Below, piece by piece: positions 1 to 5,587 of a DNA stretch of 10,793 bases. Source of the DNA: Gonapodya prolifera JEL478 (lineage: Eukaryota > Monoblepharomycota > Monoblepharidomycetes > Monoblepharidales > Gonapodyaceae); the NCBI GenBank assembly GCA_001574975.1, contig KQ965950.1, forward strand, positions 1 through 10,793. Direction: 5' to 3'. The position numbers and the translations under genes are program-made. The stretch's first letter is position 1. Each line of letters begins with the position of its first letter. The notes below the pieces were generated by a model. The model saw only the letters and a program-made list of their open reading frames with translations, ran no database searches and was not told the DNA's origin.

Positions 1-1557
1 GCGATCGTCTTTGTAAGCTTTGAGTACATCCAGTTTCTTACGGGCTTTGTTGAAATTTTTTTCTAAATGACGCATCTTATTATCTTTGAAAGTCTGTAAG
101 TTTTTGGTCTCTTTGGCTAAACGATTAATTTCTTTATCGAGCAGTTTTTCATTCGCCGCATATTTCTTCAGTTGGACAACTGTGCGTTCAGCAGCGTGTA
201 AAGCATCCCGCACTGCACCTTCAAAGTTTTCAGGTTTTAGTTTGTTCTCCGCGAGCTCTCCCTCTAGAATGATTCTTTCAACTGTCTTTGGTGAGTAAGT
301 GTGTGTCTTTACCTGTGGAGGACTCCACGTGCTGGATTGGGGAACATACAGATTTGACTGTGGAGTACTTGACGTGCTGGATTGGGGAACATACCGATTT
401 GACTGTGGAGTACTTGACGTGCTGGATTGGGGAACATACCGATTTGACTGTGGAGTACTTGACGTGCTGGATTGGGGAACATTCAGATTTGTGAGAGGCA
501 CCGTCTGGTCTCTTTGAACAGTGGGAACTTTGATTTTACTATCCCTGGCTGTAACTGTCCTTTCATCGTATTCCTTCAGCCCATCATAGTCAGCATCCTT
601 GTAGGGTGGCACAATATGAGGGAAACAGAAAAACGTTTCTTTGGCCAAGTCTCCCCCAAGACATGGTACATTTCGTTTTTGGAATACTGCAGGAACAGAC
701 TTTGCATCTGGCATCTTGTGCTGGAAAAAGGTCAAAACATACTTCGACTCATACCCTCCAAACGTTTTTTCCATGAGGCCCAAGTACCTGGACACATCTT
801 CGTGTGATTTTCCCATATTTATCAGGACATCAAACATTGTTTGCATATTTGGTGGATCTGGCATAAAGTATTTCACAGGTATTCCCTTTGCCTGAAGTTC
901 TCTGATCAACCCAATTCCGCTATCTGTGCAGAACGGCACTATGAGCATTAACTCCGTCTTGCGCGAACAATCGATGAGTTGACTCAACAACTGCGCTCCG
1001 GAATACAATGCATCGTCAACAACAACAAGCACTTTGCTTTCTTGGCTCGTGTCTGTTTCCTCATCATTCCAAAAACGCCTTTTACGACAATCGTAAGTGA
1101 CAGCCCAACGATCTCGAAAAATTTCGTCCAATTTTGGAGCAAGGTGCCGGATCACCCAACGTTTGCTAAGTGAGGGTCGGTTTGACATGTTTTGTTGAAA
1201 CGGAGGATCTTCAAAGAAATAAAACTTCTTATTCTGATACTTTTCTGCGTTACTTTGGATATGAGATACAAAATTATTAAACTGTATCATCAGTTGCTTC
1301 TTCCACTCCTCGTACTTCACATACTGAACGTTTTCCACCATCACTTTTGCCAAAAACTTTTCATCTTCGCCACACAGTCCAAAGGCCTCTATCCATTTGG
1401 TACATTCTGATGCAGACTTGTCGAAATTTATTTCCCTTGGAGCCTTTGGAGGCCTTTGTTCGATACTTGTTGCGGGTGACTCACTCCTCCTCCCCGACCT
1501 GCTACTCGACCTTGCAGATCTTGATGACCTTGACATTGGCCTTGATTCTCTCTCCAT
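1..1557 (-). CDS. Phosphoribosyltransferase-like protein with tandem-repeat linker and coiled-coil tail (3' end outside window)
   Basis: The reading frame is open for 519 codons from an ATG at 1557 to the window edge; an in-frame TGA lies 18 nt upstream, which fixes the start. Residues 1-35 are an Arg/Ser-rich leader. Residues about 45-320 form a globular region containing VLVVVDDALYSGAQL (176-190), a hydrophobic strand followed by Asp-Asp and a small-residue loop, as in the PRPP-binding loop of type I phosphoribosyltransferases. The YSGAQ loop differs from the usual TGGT, so catalysis is uncertain. Residues about 355-415 carry a 15-residue repeat rich in Ser, Thr, Pro and Gln. Residues about 424-519 are charged, probably coiled coil, and still open at the edge. 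The tail is nearly identical to that of the gene at 10196-10793. The substrate is unknown; a regulatory or structural role is as likely as an enzymatic one. No clear TATA box was seen close to its start. Confidence 0.8.
   Translation of the reverse strand, partial: MERESRPMSRSSRSARSSSRSGRRSESPATSIEQRPPKAPREINFDKSASECTKWIEAFGLCGEDEKFLAKVMVENVQYVKYEEWKKQLMIQFNNFVSHIQSNAEKYQNKKFYFFEDPPFQQNMSNRPSLSKRWVIRHLAPKLDEIFRDRWAVTYDCRKRRFWNDEETDTSQESKVLVVVDDALYSGAQLLSQLIDCSRKTELMLIVPFCTDSGIGLIRELQAKGIPVKYFMPDPPNMQTMFDVLINMGKSHEDVSRYLGLMEKTFGGYESKYVLTFFQHKMPDAKSVPAVFQKRNVPCLGGDLAKETFFCFPHIVPPYKDADYDGLKEYDERTVTARDSKIKVPTVQRDQTVPLTNLNVPQSSTSSTPQSNRYVPQSSTSSTPQSNRYVPQSSTSSTPQSNLYVPQSSTWSPPQVKTHTYSPKTVERIILEGELAENKLKPENFEGAVRDALHAAERTVVQLKKYAANEKLLDKEINRLAKETKNLQTFKDNKMRHLEKNFNKARKKLDVLKAYKDDR
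21..362 (-). repeat. Left arm of a 342-bp inverted repeat (shared coiled-coil tail)
   Basis: This stretch is the reverse complement of 10452-10793. The alignment has no gaps and about 19 mismatches counted by eye (about 94% identity). The outermost 75 bp (21-95 here) match exactly. Both arms are coding, in the same frame relative to their genes, for the end of the repeat linker and the coiled-coil tail. The true extent is not visible because the right arm is cut by the window edge. Confidence 0.93.
314..493 (-). repeat. 45-bp in-frame tandem repeat, about four copies
   Basis: A 45-bp unit starts at 329, 374 and 419, with a partial unit from 464 to about 493 and a diverged half unit at 314-328. 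The middle units are identical or nearly so. Each encodes 15 residues of the pattern VPQSSTSSTPQSNRY in the minus-strand protein. The paralogue at the right edge has one good copy and one degraded copy, so the array has expanded or contracted since the two genes separated. Confidence 0.95.
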
Positions 1558-1711
1558 TTTTACAACGCTATTTCAGAAAAAAATGAGAAATGTTACACGC
1601 TCCAAACATAGACATACAAATGCGAATGCAACAAAGTACCATTGATAAACAAACAAGTAAATATGGCTTGGCAACGATCCTCTCTAACGACTTTTCGTAT
1701 TTCGTTTATAT

Positions 1712-1720
1712 TATAAATAA
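1712..1720 (+). promoter_or_regulatory. TATA-like box of the SET-domain gene
   Basis: TATAAATAA lies 27-35 nt before the ATG at 1747, in an AT-rich part of the 189-bp spacer (1558-1746) that separates two divergent genes. Position and sequence fit a TATA-type promoter; the transcription start is unknown. The rest of the spacer shows no repeat or RNA gene. Confidence 0.55.
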
Positions 1721-1746
1721 ATTTTACATAACTCTATTGACAAACT

Positions 1747-2328
1747 ATGAGCTGCATTGTATTTAGTGATCACCAAGGATTTTCCTGCAACTTGACATGC
1801 CGACAGTGCGGAGCGCAAACAAATTCTGGTGGTATTTGCAGAAGACGAGTTTGCATTGGGTTGCCGTTGTGTTGGGTCCACTTGCGCAGGGATCGGCATT
1901 TGAGAATTAAACCATCAACTATCCCAGGTATTGGTAAGGGACTTTTTGCGGAAGATCCACGAAGAGATGAAGATGCCGTAATTTTTCGAAACGGGCAACT
2001 CATAACCGAGTATGAGGGGGAAATACTTACAAAAACAGACCTCGATGGGAGAAGCCAAAATACTCCTTACGCGGTAGATGCTGGTGCTCCAAAAGGCGCC
2101 ACACATTCAGTTGATTCGGCGTGTGTGCGTGGAGTGGGGTCGTATGCCAATCATAGCAGGAGTCCGAATGCAAGTCTTCAAACATATAGAATAGAACCTA
2201 AAATTGGTCGTGTTGCCATTTACGCTATAAAGAACATAAAAAATGGCAGCGAAATATTTTTGAATTACGCACGTGGATACCCGCTCGATAAAGCACATAG
2301 CACACGTCGTCGAACGTGTGTTCCGTAG
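1747..2328 (+). CDS. SET-domain protein, probable lysine methyltransferase
   Basis: This is a 193-residue protein. Residues 18-45 hold a small cysteine/histidine cluster (C18, C21, C31, C36, C42, H45), likely to bind zinc, of a type often placed before SET domains in giant-virus proteins. The SET domain runs from about 52 to 178: GIGKGLFA (61-68) fits the glycine-rich N-terminal SET motif, YEGE (89-92) follows, NHS (135-137) is the cofactor-binding/pseudoknot motif, and EIFLNYARGY (169-178) supplies the C-terminal motif with Tyr174. All key motifs appear present, so S-adenosylmethionine-dependent lysine methylation is plausible, with host or viral histones as possible targets. No post-SET cysteine cluster is evident; the tail is short and basic. 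It is transcribed divergently from the phosphoribosyltransferase-like gene and ends 29 bp from the convergent gene at 2358. The ATG at 1747 sits at a normal distance from a TATA-like box. Confidence 0.88.
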   Translation: MSCIVFSDHQGFSCNLTCRQCGAQTNSGGICRRRVCIGLPLCWVHLRRDRHLRIKPSTIPGIGKGLFAEDPRRDEDAVIFRNGQLITEYEGEILTKTDLDGRSQNTPYAVDAGAPKGATHSVDSACVRGVGSYANHSRSPNASLQTYRIEPKIGRVAIYAIKNIKNGSEIFLNYARGYPLDKAHSTRRRTCVP

Positions 2329-2357
2329 TTTTACATTACAATCATCTTTCTAGACAA

Positions 2358-2933
2358 TCAAGATTTTCTATAGCACCAAGGCTCTGAAGTTGATTGATAC
2401 ATAGGGTTCCAACACGCTCCTTGAGCGAGACATTCACTCTTCTGCTTTGCTGCGTTTGCCTCAAAGTCCAGCGACTGATCCCATGTGCTTTGCAAAGAGA
2501 CTTTCAGTTTTCGCAAGGCATCTATCGAAGGAATCTGACATGTTGGTCCGCTTCCAACACTCGGTTTGAAACACCAGGGGAGTTGGGTATTCGGCGCAAA
2601 CGGATTTACGCAACCTTGACCTGCATTAAACTTGTTTAGACACACTGCTCGTTGTGTGTCAACATTTTGCTGATATGTTTTGGTGTTGTCCCAATCACCA
2701 GATGAAATAGCGAGCGCCTGGAATGCATTCGGGTCAGAGGGTATTTCACATCGGGATGACGTTCCTCCATTGTTTGTGTTTCCACCACCATTGCTTTCAT
2801 TGTTAAAGATGCCCGCTCCACCGCTTGTTAGCAGGTAGATAACAATTGCCAGACAGATCGCACCCAGTAGGATTATCACAACAGAGTCACTCATAGTTTT
2901 GTTACCACCATCTAAAGGTAAAAACTGAGCCAT
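2358..2933 (-). CDS. Membrane-anchored protein with two trefoil-like cysteine units
   Basis: The protein has 191 residues from the ATG at 2933, or 178 if translation begins at the second ATG (2894, Met14). A hydrophobic segment at about 18-36 looks like an uncleaved signal anchor. It is followed by a Gly/Asn-rich linker (about 40-60) and two related units (62-122 and 132-188). Each unit has four cysteines: C62, C98, C108, C121 and C132, C168, C174, C187. Each begins C-[EQ]-IPS and ends in a [VW]NP then PWC[FY] signature. The end of unit two, ECLAQGACWNP then PWCY, closely resembles the second half of a P-type trefoil domain, with the first cysteine of the usual CC pair replaced by Ala. Paired cysteines suggest an oxidised ectodomain, in the virion membrane, secretory pathway or cell surface. 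The start codon abuts the stop of the upstream metallopeptidase gene, so the two may be co-transcribed. Confidence 0.72.
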   Translation of the reverse strand: MAQFLPLDGGNKTMSDSVVIILLGAICLAIVIYLLTSGGAGIFNNESNGGGNTNNGGTSSRCEIPSDPNAFQALAISSGDWDNTKTYQQNVDTQRAVCLNKFNAGQGCVNPFAPNTQLPWCFKPSVGSGPTCQIPSIDALRKLKVSLQSTWDQSLDFEANAAKQKSECLAQGACWNPMYQSTSEPWCYRKS

Positions 2934-3950
2934 TCAATCAAATCCGTTGGAATCAAAGTTTCCAGGGTGATATATGCCCACCATTATCCAACCTTGAGCG
3001 AGGACATACTTGCTCCACAATTGATCGTTCGTGTATCCAGTCAAGGTTTGGAAATGGTTGTCACTCCACCCACTTTGAATTGTTAACTGGTTCAATGATA
3101 ACATGAAATCGCCTTTCATTGTCAATTCAATCCATCGAAAATAAAAAGCTGCGACCTCATATCCCCATAGATAATTTGTTCCACCTCCCCTGTTTGGATT
3201 TGGAATCGACCAAGTGGCGCACAAACCCATTTTGAGCGTTACCCACACAGCAAACCCTTCTGCAACCCAACTTGGCCAGAGCCAGGCCCCCCAAGCGTGT
3301 CCGAGCTCATGTCCAATTTCAGCTCGGAGCCATCTGACTCTGTCAGATACCTGGGCAGCAGTCAGAAGATTCCATGATTTTGTTTTCGTACCTGCTCCAA
3401 CTCCAGCTACAACTTTCATGGTGGTTGCCCCACCACCTTCACAATATCCCCCCACTCCGTCAGAGTGATATATCACATTGATTTTCTCGATCTTGTGCAT
3501 GGATGGTGCGAATTTGGGGTTTTCATAGTAGCAGAGCCTTTTGACTTGGGTGCACACATCTGCAGTCCATTCGATCAAACCAACTCTTGGTCCACCAGGA
3601 GCATTTTTCAAAAATCCATCTACCCACTGTGTTTTGTCGTCAAACGATGTAGTGAGAGTAAAGTACAATTCACATAGTGTAGACAGCTCATACGTTCTGT
3701 ACCCTGATTCACATCCCTTGCATGACATACCTGAAAGAGAAGTATAGGAAGGACATGTTGCTAATTGCACTGGGGAACTTGATGCGTTTCCCGGTGATGG
3801 GGAGTTGGAATTTATGTTTTTCTTGGCCGCAATCAAACCCAATATAACGTATACAGTAACGAATATTAGGACTAGACATGACAGAGACAATAAGACCACT
3901 AGTGTACCCATGTATTTTTTGATCTCATCGTTTCTTCCACAAAAAATCAT
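2934..3950 (-). CDS. Membrane-anchored zinc metallopeptidase (HExxH, gluzincin type)
   Basis: This is a 338-residue protein. A strong hydrophobic segment at about 15-41, after a short charged N terminus, suggests a type II membrane protein with the rest outside the cytosol. The zinc site is HELGH (214-218), with a likely third ligand Glu231 in WVAEGFAVW (228-236). The HExxH followed by EG about 12 residues later matches the MA clan of metallopeptidases and resembles the plant/bacterial basic-secretory-protein family; the exact family is unproven. The ectodomain has eight cysteines (66, 77, 80, 93, 133, 140, 170, 244), an even number consistent with disulfides. Its stop TGA is followed directly by the ATG of the trefoil-like gene. 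A later in-frame ATG (Met14, 3911) would still keep the membrane segment. The catalytic residues are intact, so an active protease is likely; its substrate is unknown. Confidence 0.82.
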   Translation of the reverse strand: MIFCGRNDEIKKYMGTLVVLLSLSCLVLIFVTVYVILGLIAAKKNINSNSPSPGNASSSPVQLATCPSYTSLSGMSCKGCESGYRTYELSTLCELYFTLTTSFDDKTQWVDGFLKNAPGGPRVGLIEWTADVCTQVKRLCYYENPKFAPSMHKIEKINVIYHSDGVGGYCEGGGATTMKVVAGVGAGTKTKSWNLLTAAQVSDRVRWLRAEIGHELGHAWGAWLWPSWVAEGFAVWVTLKMGLCATWSIPNPNRGGGTNYLWGYEVAAFYFRWIELTMKGDFMLSLNQLTIQSGWSDNHFQTLTGYTNDQLWSKYVLAQGWIMVGIYHPGNFDSNGFD

Positions 3951-4000
3951 TGAATGTTCATAATTCTCTTCTAGTGTTGTATCGTAGTTGAAAACATGGT

Positions 4001-4377
4001 CTAAAATAAGTCTCCACTCCTAGTTCCCCTCTGTCGAATAATGGACGTTGCCTCAAACACAGCTTTTTGGTGTACATATTCAATTGAAGCCTGGTAGAAT
4101 TCGTCATCGAAGGGTAAATCGAAGTCGGGCTCCGGAACTTCACCCAATCCAGGGTGATTGGGGTTCAATAGAGCGAGAACAATTTTGGTTTCTGTGAAAA
4201 TATGATCCCATGATCAGTTTTCGAAAAAGTCAAAACCGGATGAGGACACAAATCGCACTGACGTTGTTCCGAAAGACTCGAAATATCAAACGTCTTAAGA
4301 TCCGTTCCCAACTCCTTTGAGAACATTATGACATCCATCATGTGTTGTTGAAGAGCCTTGGTGTATTGGGTAGCCAT
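4001..4377 (-). pseudogene. Small gene of unknown function interrupted by an apparent frameshift
   Basis: From the ATG at 4377 (a GTG lies just before it) one frame runs 70 codons to a TGA at 4165-4167. A second frame on the same strand is open from just after a TGA at 4214-4216 to a TAG at 4001-4003 but contains no ATG. The second frame looks coding: it is acidic, with PEPDFDLPFDDEF. The two frames are both open over 4168-4213, so a one-base loss there (or a -1 shift in reading) would explain the layout. A run of four A on the plus strand at 4197-4200 is a candidate site. I see no canonical slippery heptamer. A TATATAAG box lies upstream, so the gene was or is expressed. I recognise no family; the first part has one CxxC pair (CDLC). 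A sequencing error, a true pseudogene and programmed frameshifting remain possible. Confidence 0.6.
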
Positions 4378-4414
4378 CACGGAAAAAATGAGTGTCTGTT
4401 TGTTAGAACTCCCT

Positions 4415-4423
4415 CCTTATATA
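4415..4423 (-). promoter_or_regulatory. TATA-like box TATATAAGG
   Basis: Read on the minus strand, TATATAAGG begins 46 nt before the ATG at 4377. The same octamer TATATAAG precedes the DNA polymerase start. It lies in the 138-bp gap 4378-4515, the second-longest non-coding stretch in the window. Confidence 0.6.
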
Positions 4424-4452
4424 TCCGTGATCTCTTACTCAGCCTTTAGCCT

Positions 4453-4475
4453 CCATATGGTCACTGGTCGCGACC
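4453..4475. other. Two short palindromes in the intergenic gap
   Basis: CCATATGG (4453-4460) and GGTCGCGACC (4466-4475) are perfect palindromes five bases apart, upstream of the TATA-like box at 4415-4423. The second is GC-rich in an otherwise AT-rich gap. They could be binding sites for a dimeric regulator; nothing in the sequence proves this. Confidence 0.3.
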
Positions 4476-4515
4476 GGTTTTGTTTGCGCCACACACAGCC
4501 CCCAAAATAAACTAT

Positions 4516-4983
4516 TTACTCGCTTTTACAATTATAGTCGATAATTCTATCTCCTATGATTGCTCGAATCGCGAGTATGGTACTCAATATAGAGAGTCCG
4601 ACTACCAGAATCATTTCGCCAGTGGATGATTTGTTCCACAACAATAAGGCGGACACTATGATAATAAATGGAAGACATATGAATCCTATCGTTTGATTTT
4701 TCCATTCATACACACTATATGCCTGACCGTCGGAAGAACCGTTGCATGGTTTCATCGTTGATATTGTAGATGAAGCCGCGCTTGAGGGTAACGGATTTGT
4801 ACTTGTAGTGTGAACACATGGTGATGTGGTTGTACTTGAAGAATGAATATATGGTGATGTGGTATCTCTTATATCAATTTCGCTGTTTGTTGTATCTTTG
4901 AACGGGGCTGGATCTAATTTCATGCTGCTTTTTGCACATCTACACTTCACAAAACAATCATTGATTTCATGCTGTTTTTGCAT
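4516..4983 (-). CDS. Ser/Thr-rich membrane protein with two C-terminal transmembrane segments
   Basis: This is a 155-residue protein of no family I recognise. Residues 1-20 hold three cysteines (10, 14, 16). Residues about 30-78 are rich in Ser and Thr and include two copies of an 11-residue unit, TTSPYIHSSST and TTSPCVHTTST (41-62). Two hydrophobic segments follow at about 98-116 and 123-143, then a short polar tail. With both segments close together, the N and C termini should lie on the same side. A later in-frame ATG at 4923 (Met21) is an alternative start. The gene begins 11 nt after the stop of the thioredoxin-fold gene on the same strand. A virion-membrane or envelope role is a guess from topology only. 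The frame is credible because of its length, the membrane pattern and its compact fit between neighbours. Confidence 0.65.
   Translation of the reverse strand: MQKQHEINDCFVKCRCAKSSMKLDPAPFKDTTNSEIDIRDTTSPYIHSSSTTTSPCVHTTSTNPLPSSAASSTISTMKPCNGSSDGQAYSVYEWKNQTIGFICLPFIIIVSALLLWNKSSTGEMILVVGLSILSTILAIRAIIGDRIIDYNCKSE
4798..4863 (-). repeat. 33-bp in-frame direct duplication
   Basis: Two adjacent 33-bp units encode 11-residue repeats in the Ser/Thr-rich protein. The core atggtgatgtggt occurs exactly at 4818-4830 and 4851-4863; the rest has diverged. Confidence 0.7.
4918..4982. repeat. Direct repeat of 18-19 nt around two candidate start codons
   Basis: tttcatgctgctttttgca (4918-4936) recurs at 4965-4982 with one base fewer. 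The copies include or touch both in-frame ATG codons (4983 and 4923) of the minus-strand Ser/Thr-rich gene. Because the two copies differ by one base, they encode different residues. Confidence 0.6.
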
Positions 4984-4994
4984 TTACAAATAAT

Positions 4995-5540
4995 TCAACA
5001 TTTTAATGGCGGAGGCAGCACACCCTGCCCCGTTGGAGGATTCATTTTCTTAAAATCTTCTTCCTCAGCTAATCGCCTCTCTTGTATAGTTTTCAAATCA
5101 TTATCAATTTCAGATGACGCAGGTTTCTTGATATTGACGCTCGACATTAAATCTGTAGCTCCGTTGACCTCATTTGATGGTAGAGGTTTAAACACATTGT
5201 CTCTAGATACGGGGGTTTGAGTTGTAATGCTTTGAGTAGCTCTAGGTGTTAGTTGCAAATCCAAAAATGGATTGTTTGTTGTTTGTTTTGATCCAGGCTG
5301 AAATAATTGTTTTACAAAATTTATAGATTCGTTACCATTATATACCTTACCTTGATACAAAATTGCAGGAATCATTTGGATCTCCAGTATACCTGTGAGA
5401 ATCCGCGTCGTCTCTCCGCTTAAAGTATCTCTATCTATACAAACAAACTCAAACTGATTTTCATATTCGGTGTCAATAAGCGCATTTGCAAGTTGTACTG
5501 ATACTTTGTGCTTCTTTGAATAAAATACACAGTTCTTCAT
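4995..5540 (-). CDS. Thioredoxin-fold protein lacking the redox cysteines
   Basis: This is a 181-residue protein. Residues 1-80 follow the glutaredoxin/thioredoxin pattern: a first strand CVFYS (4-8), a helix, a second strand FEFVCIDRD (30-38), an IPAI turn whose Pro58 is in the place of the conserved cis-proline, a strand ending in a Gly turn (YQGKVYNG) and a last helix. The active-site position reads YSKKHKVS: His11 and Ser14 occupy the places of the usual CxxC, so thiol-disulfide chemistry is not expected. Similar cysteine-poor thioredoxin-fold proteins occur in large DNA viruses. Residues 85-181 look disordered: Thr/Gln/Pro-rich, a charged stretch about 148-168, and a Pro-rich end. A binding or virion-structural role is more likely than redox catalysis. 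It is divergent from the F-box gene across 47 bp. Confidence 0.72.
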   Translation of the reverse strand: MKNCVFYSKKHKVSVQLANALIDTEYENQFEFVCIDRDTLSGETTRILTGILEIQMIPAILYQGKVYNGNESINFVKQLFQPGSKQTTNNPFLDLQLTPRATQSITTQTPVSRDNVFKPLPSNEVNGATDLMSSVNIKKPASSEIDNDLKTIQERRLAEEEDFKKMNPPTGQGVLPPPLKC

Positions 5541-5563
5541 TTCTTATTATCATCCTCTTCAAA

Positions 5564-5572
5564 TTTTTTATA
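5564..5572 (-). promoter_or_regulatory. TATA-like element in a 47-bp divergent promoter region
   Basis: On the minus strand TATAAAAAA starts 32 nt before the ATG at 5540. On the plus strand the overlapping TTATATT lies about 15-20 nt before the ATG at 5588. The whole space between the two divergent genes is 5541-5587, so both promoters must be packed here or inside the neighbouring coding regions. Confidence 0.5.
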
Positions 5573-5587
5573 TTGACATAACTATCA

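Noticed and set aside
314-493. Possible CRISPR array
   Set aside because: The units are directly adjacent, with no distinct spacers, and they keep a coding frame.
288-517. Plus-strand frames made of a repeated peptide over the tandem array
   Set aside because: They are antisense to the minus-strand phosphoribosyltransferase-like gene, which is open for 519 codons in one frame; the repetition comes from the 45-bp units.
1735-1742. TATTGACA shared upstream of the SET gene (1735-1742) and the F-box gene (5571-5578)
   Set aside because: Only two occurrences at different distances from the ATG (4 and 9 nt); likely chance in AT-rich sequence.
1770-2298. Minus-strand frames opposite the SET-domain gene
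   Set aside because: The plus strand carries recognisable SET motifs across this stretch; the opposite frames have none.
3958-4143. 61-codon minus-strand frame as a separate gene
   Set aside because: It overlaps the better-supported second frame of the broken gene (4001-4213) and has a composition typical of an out-of-frame reading.
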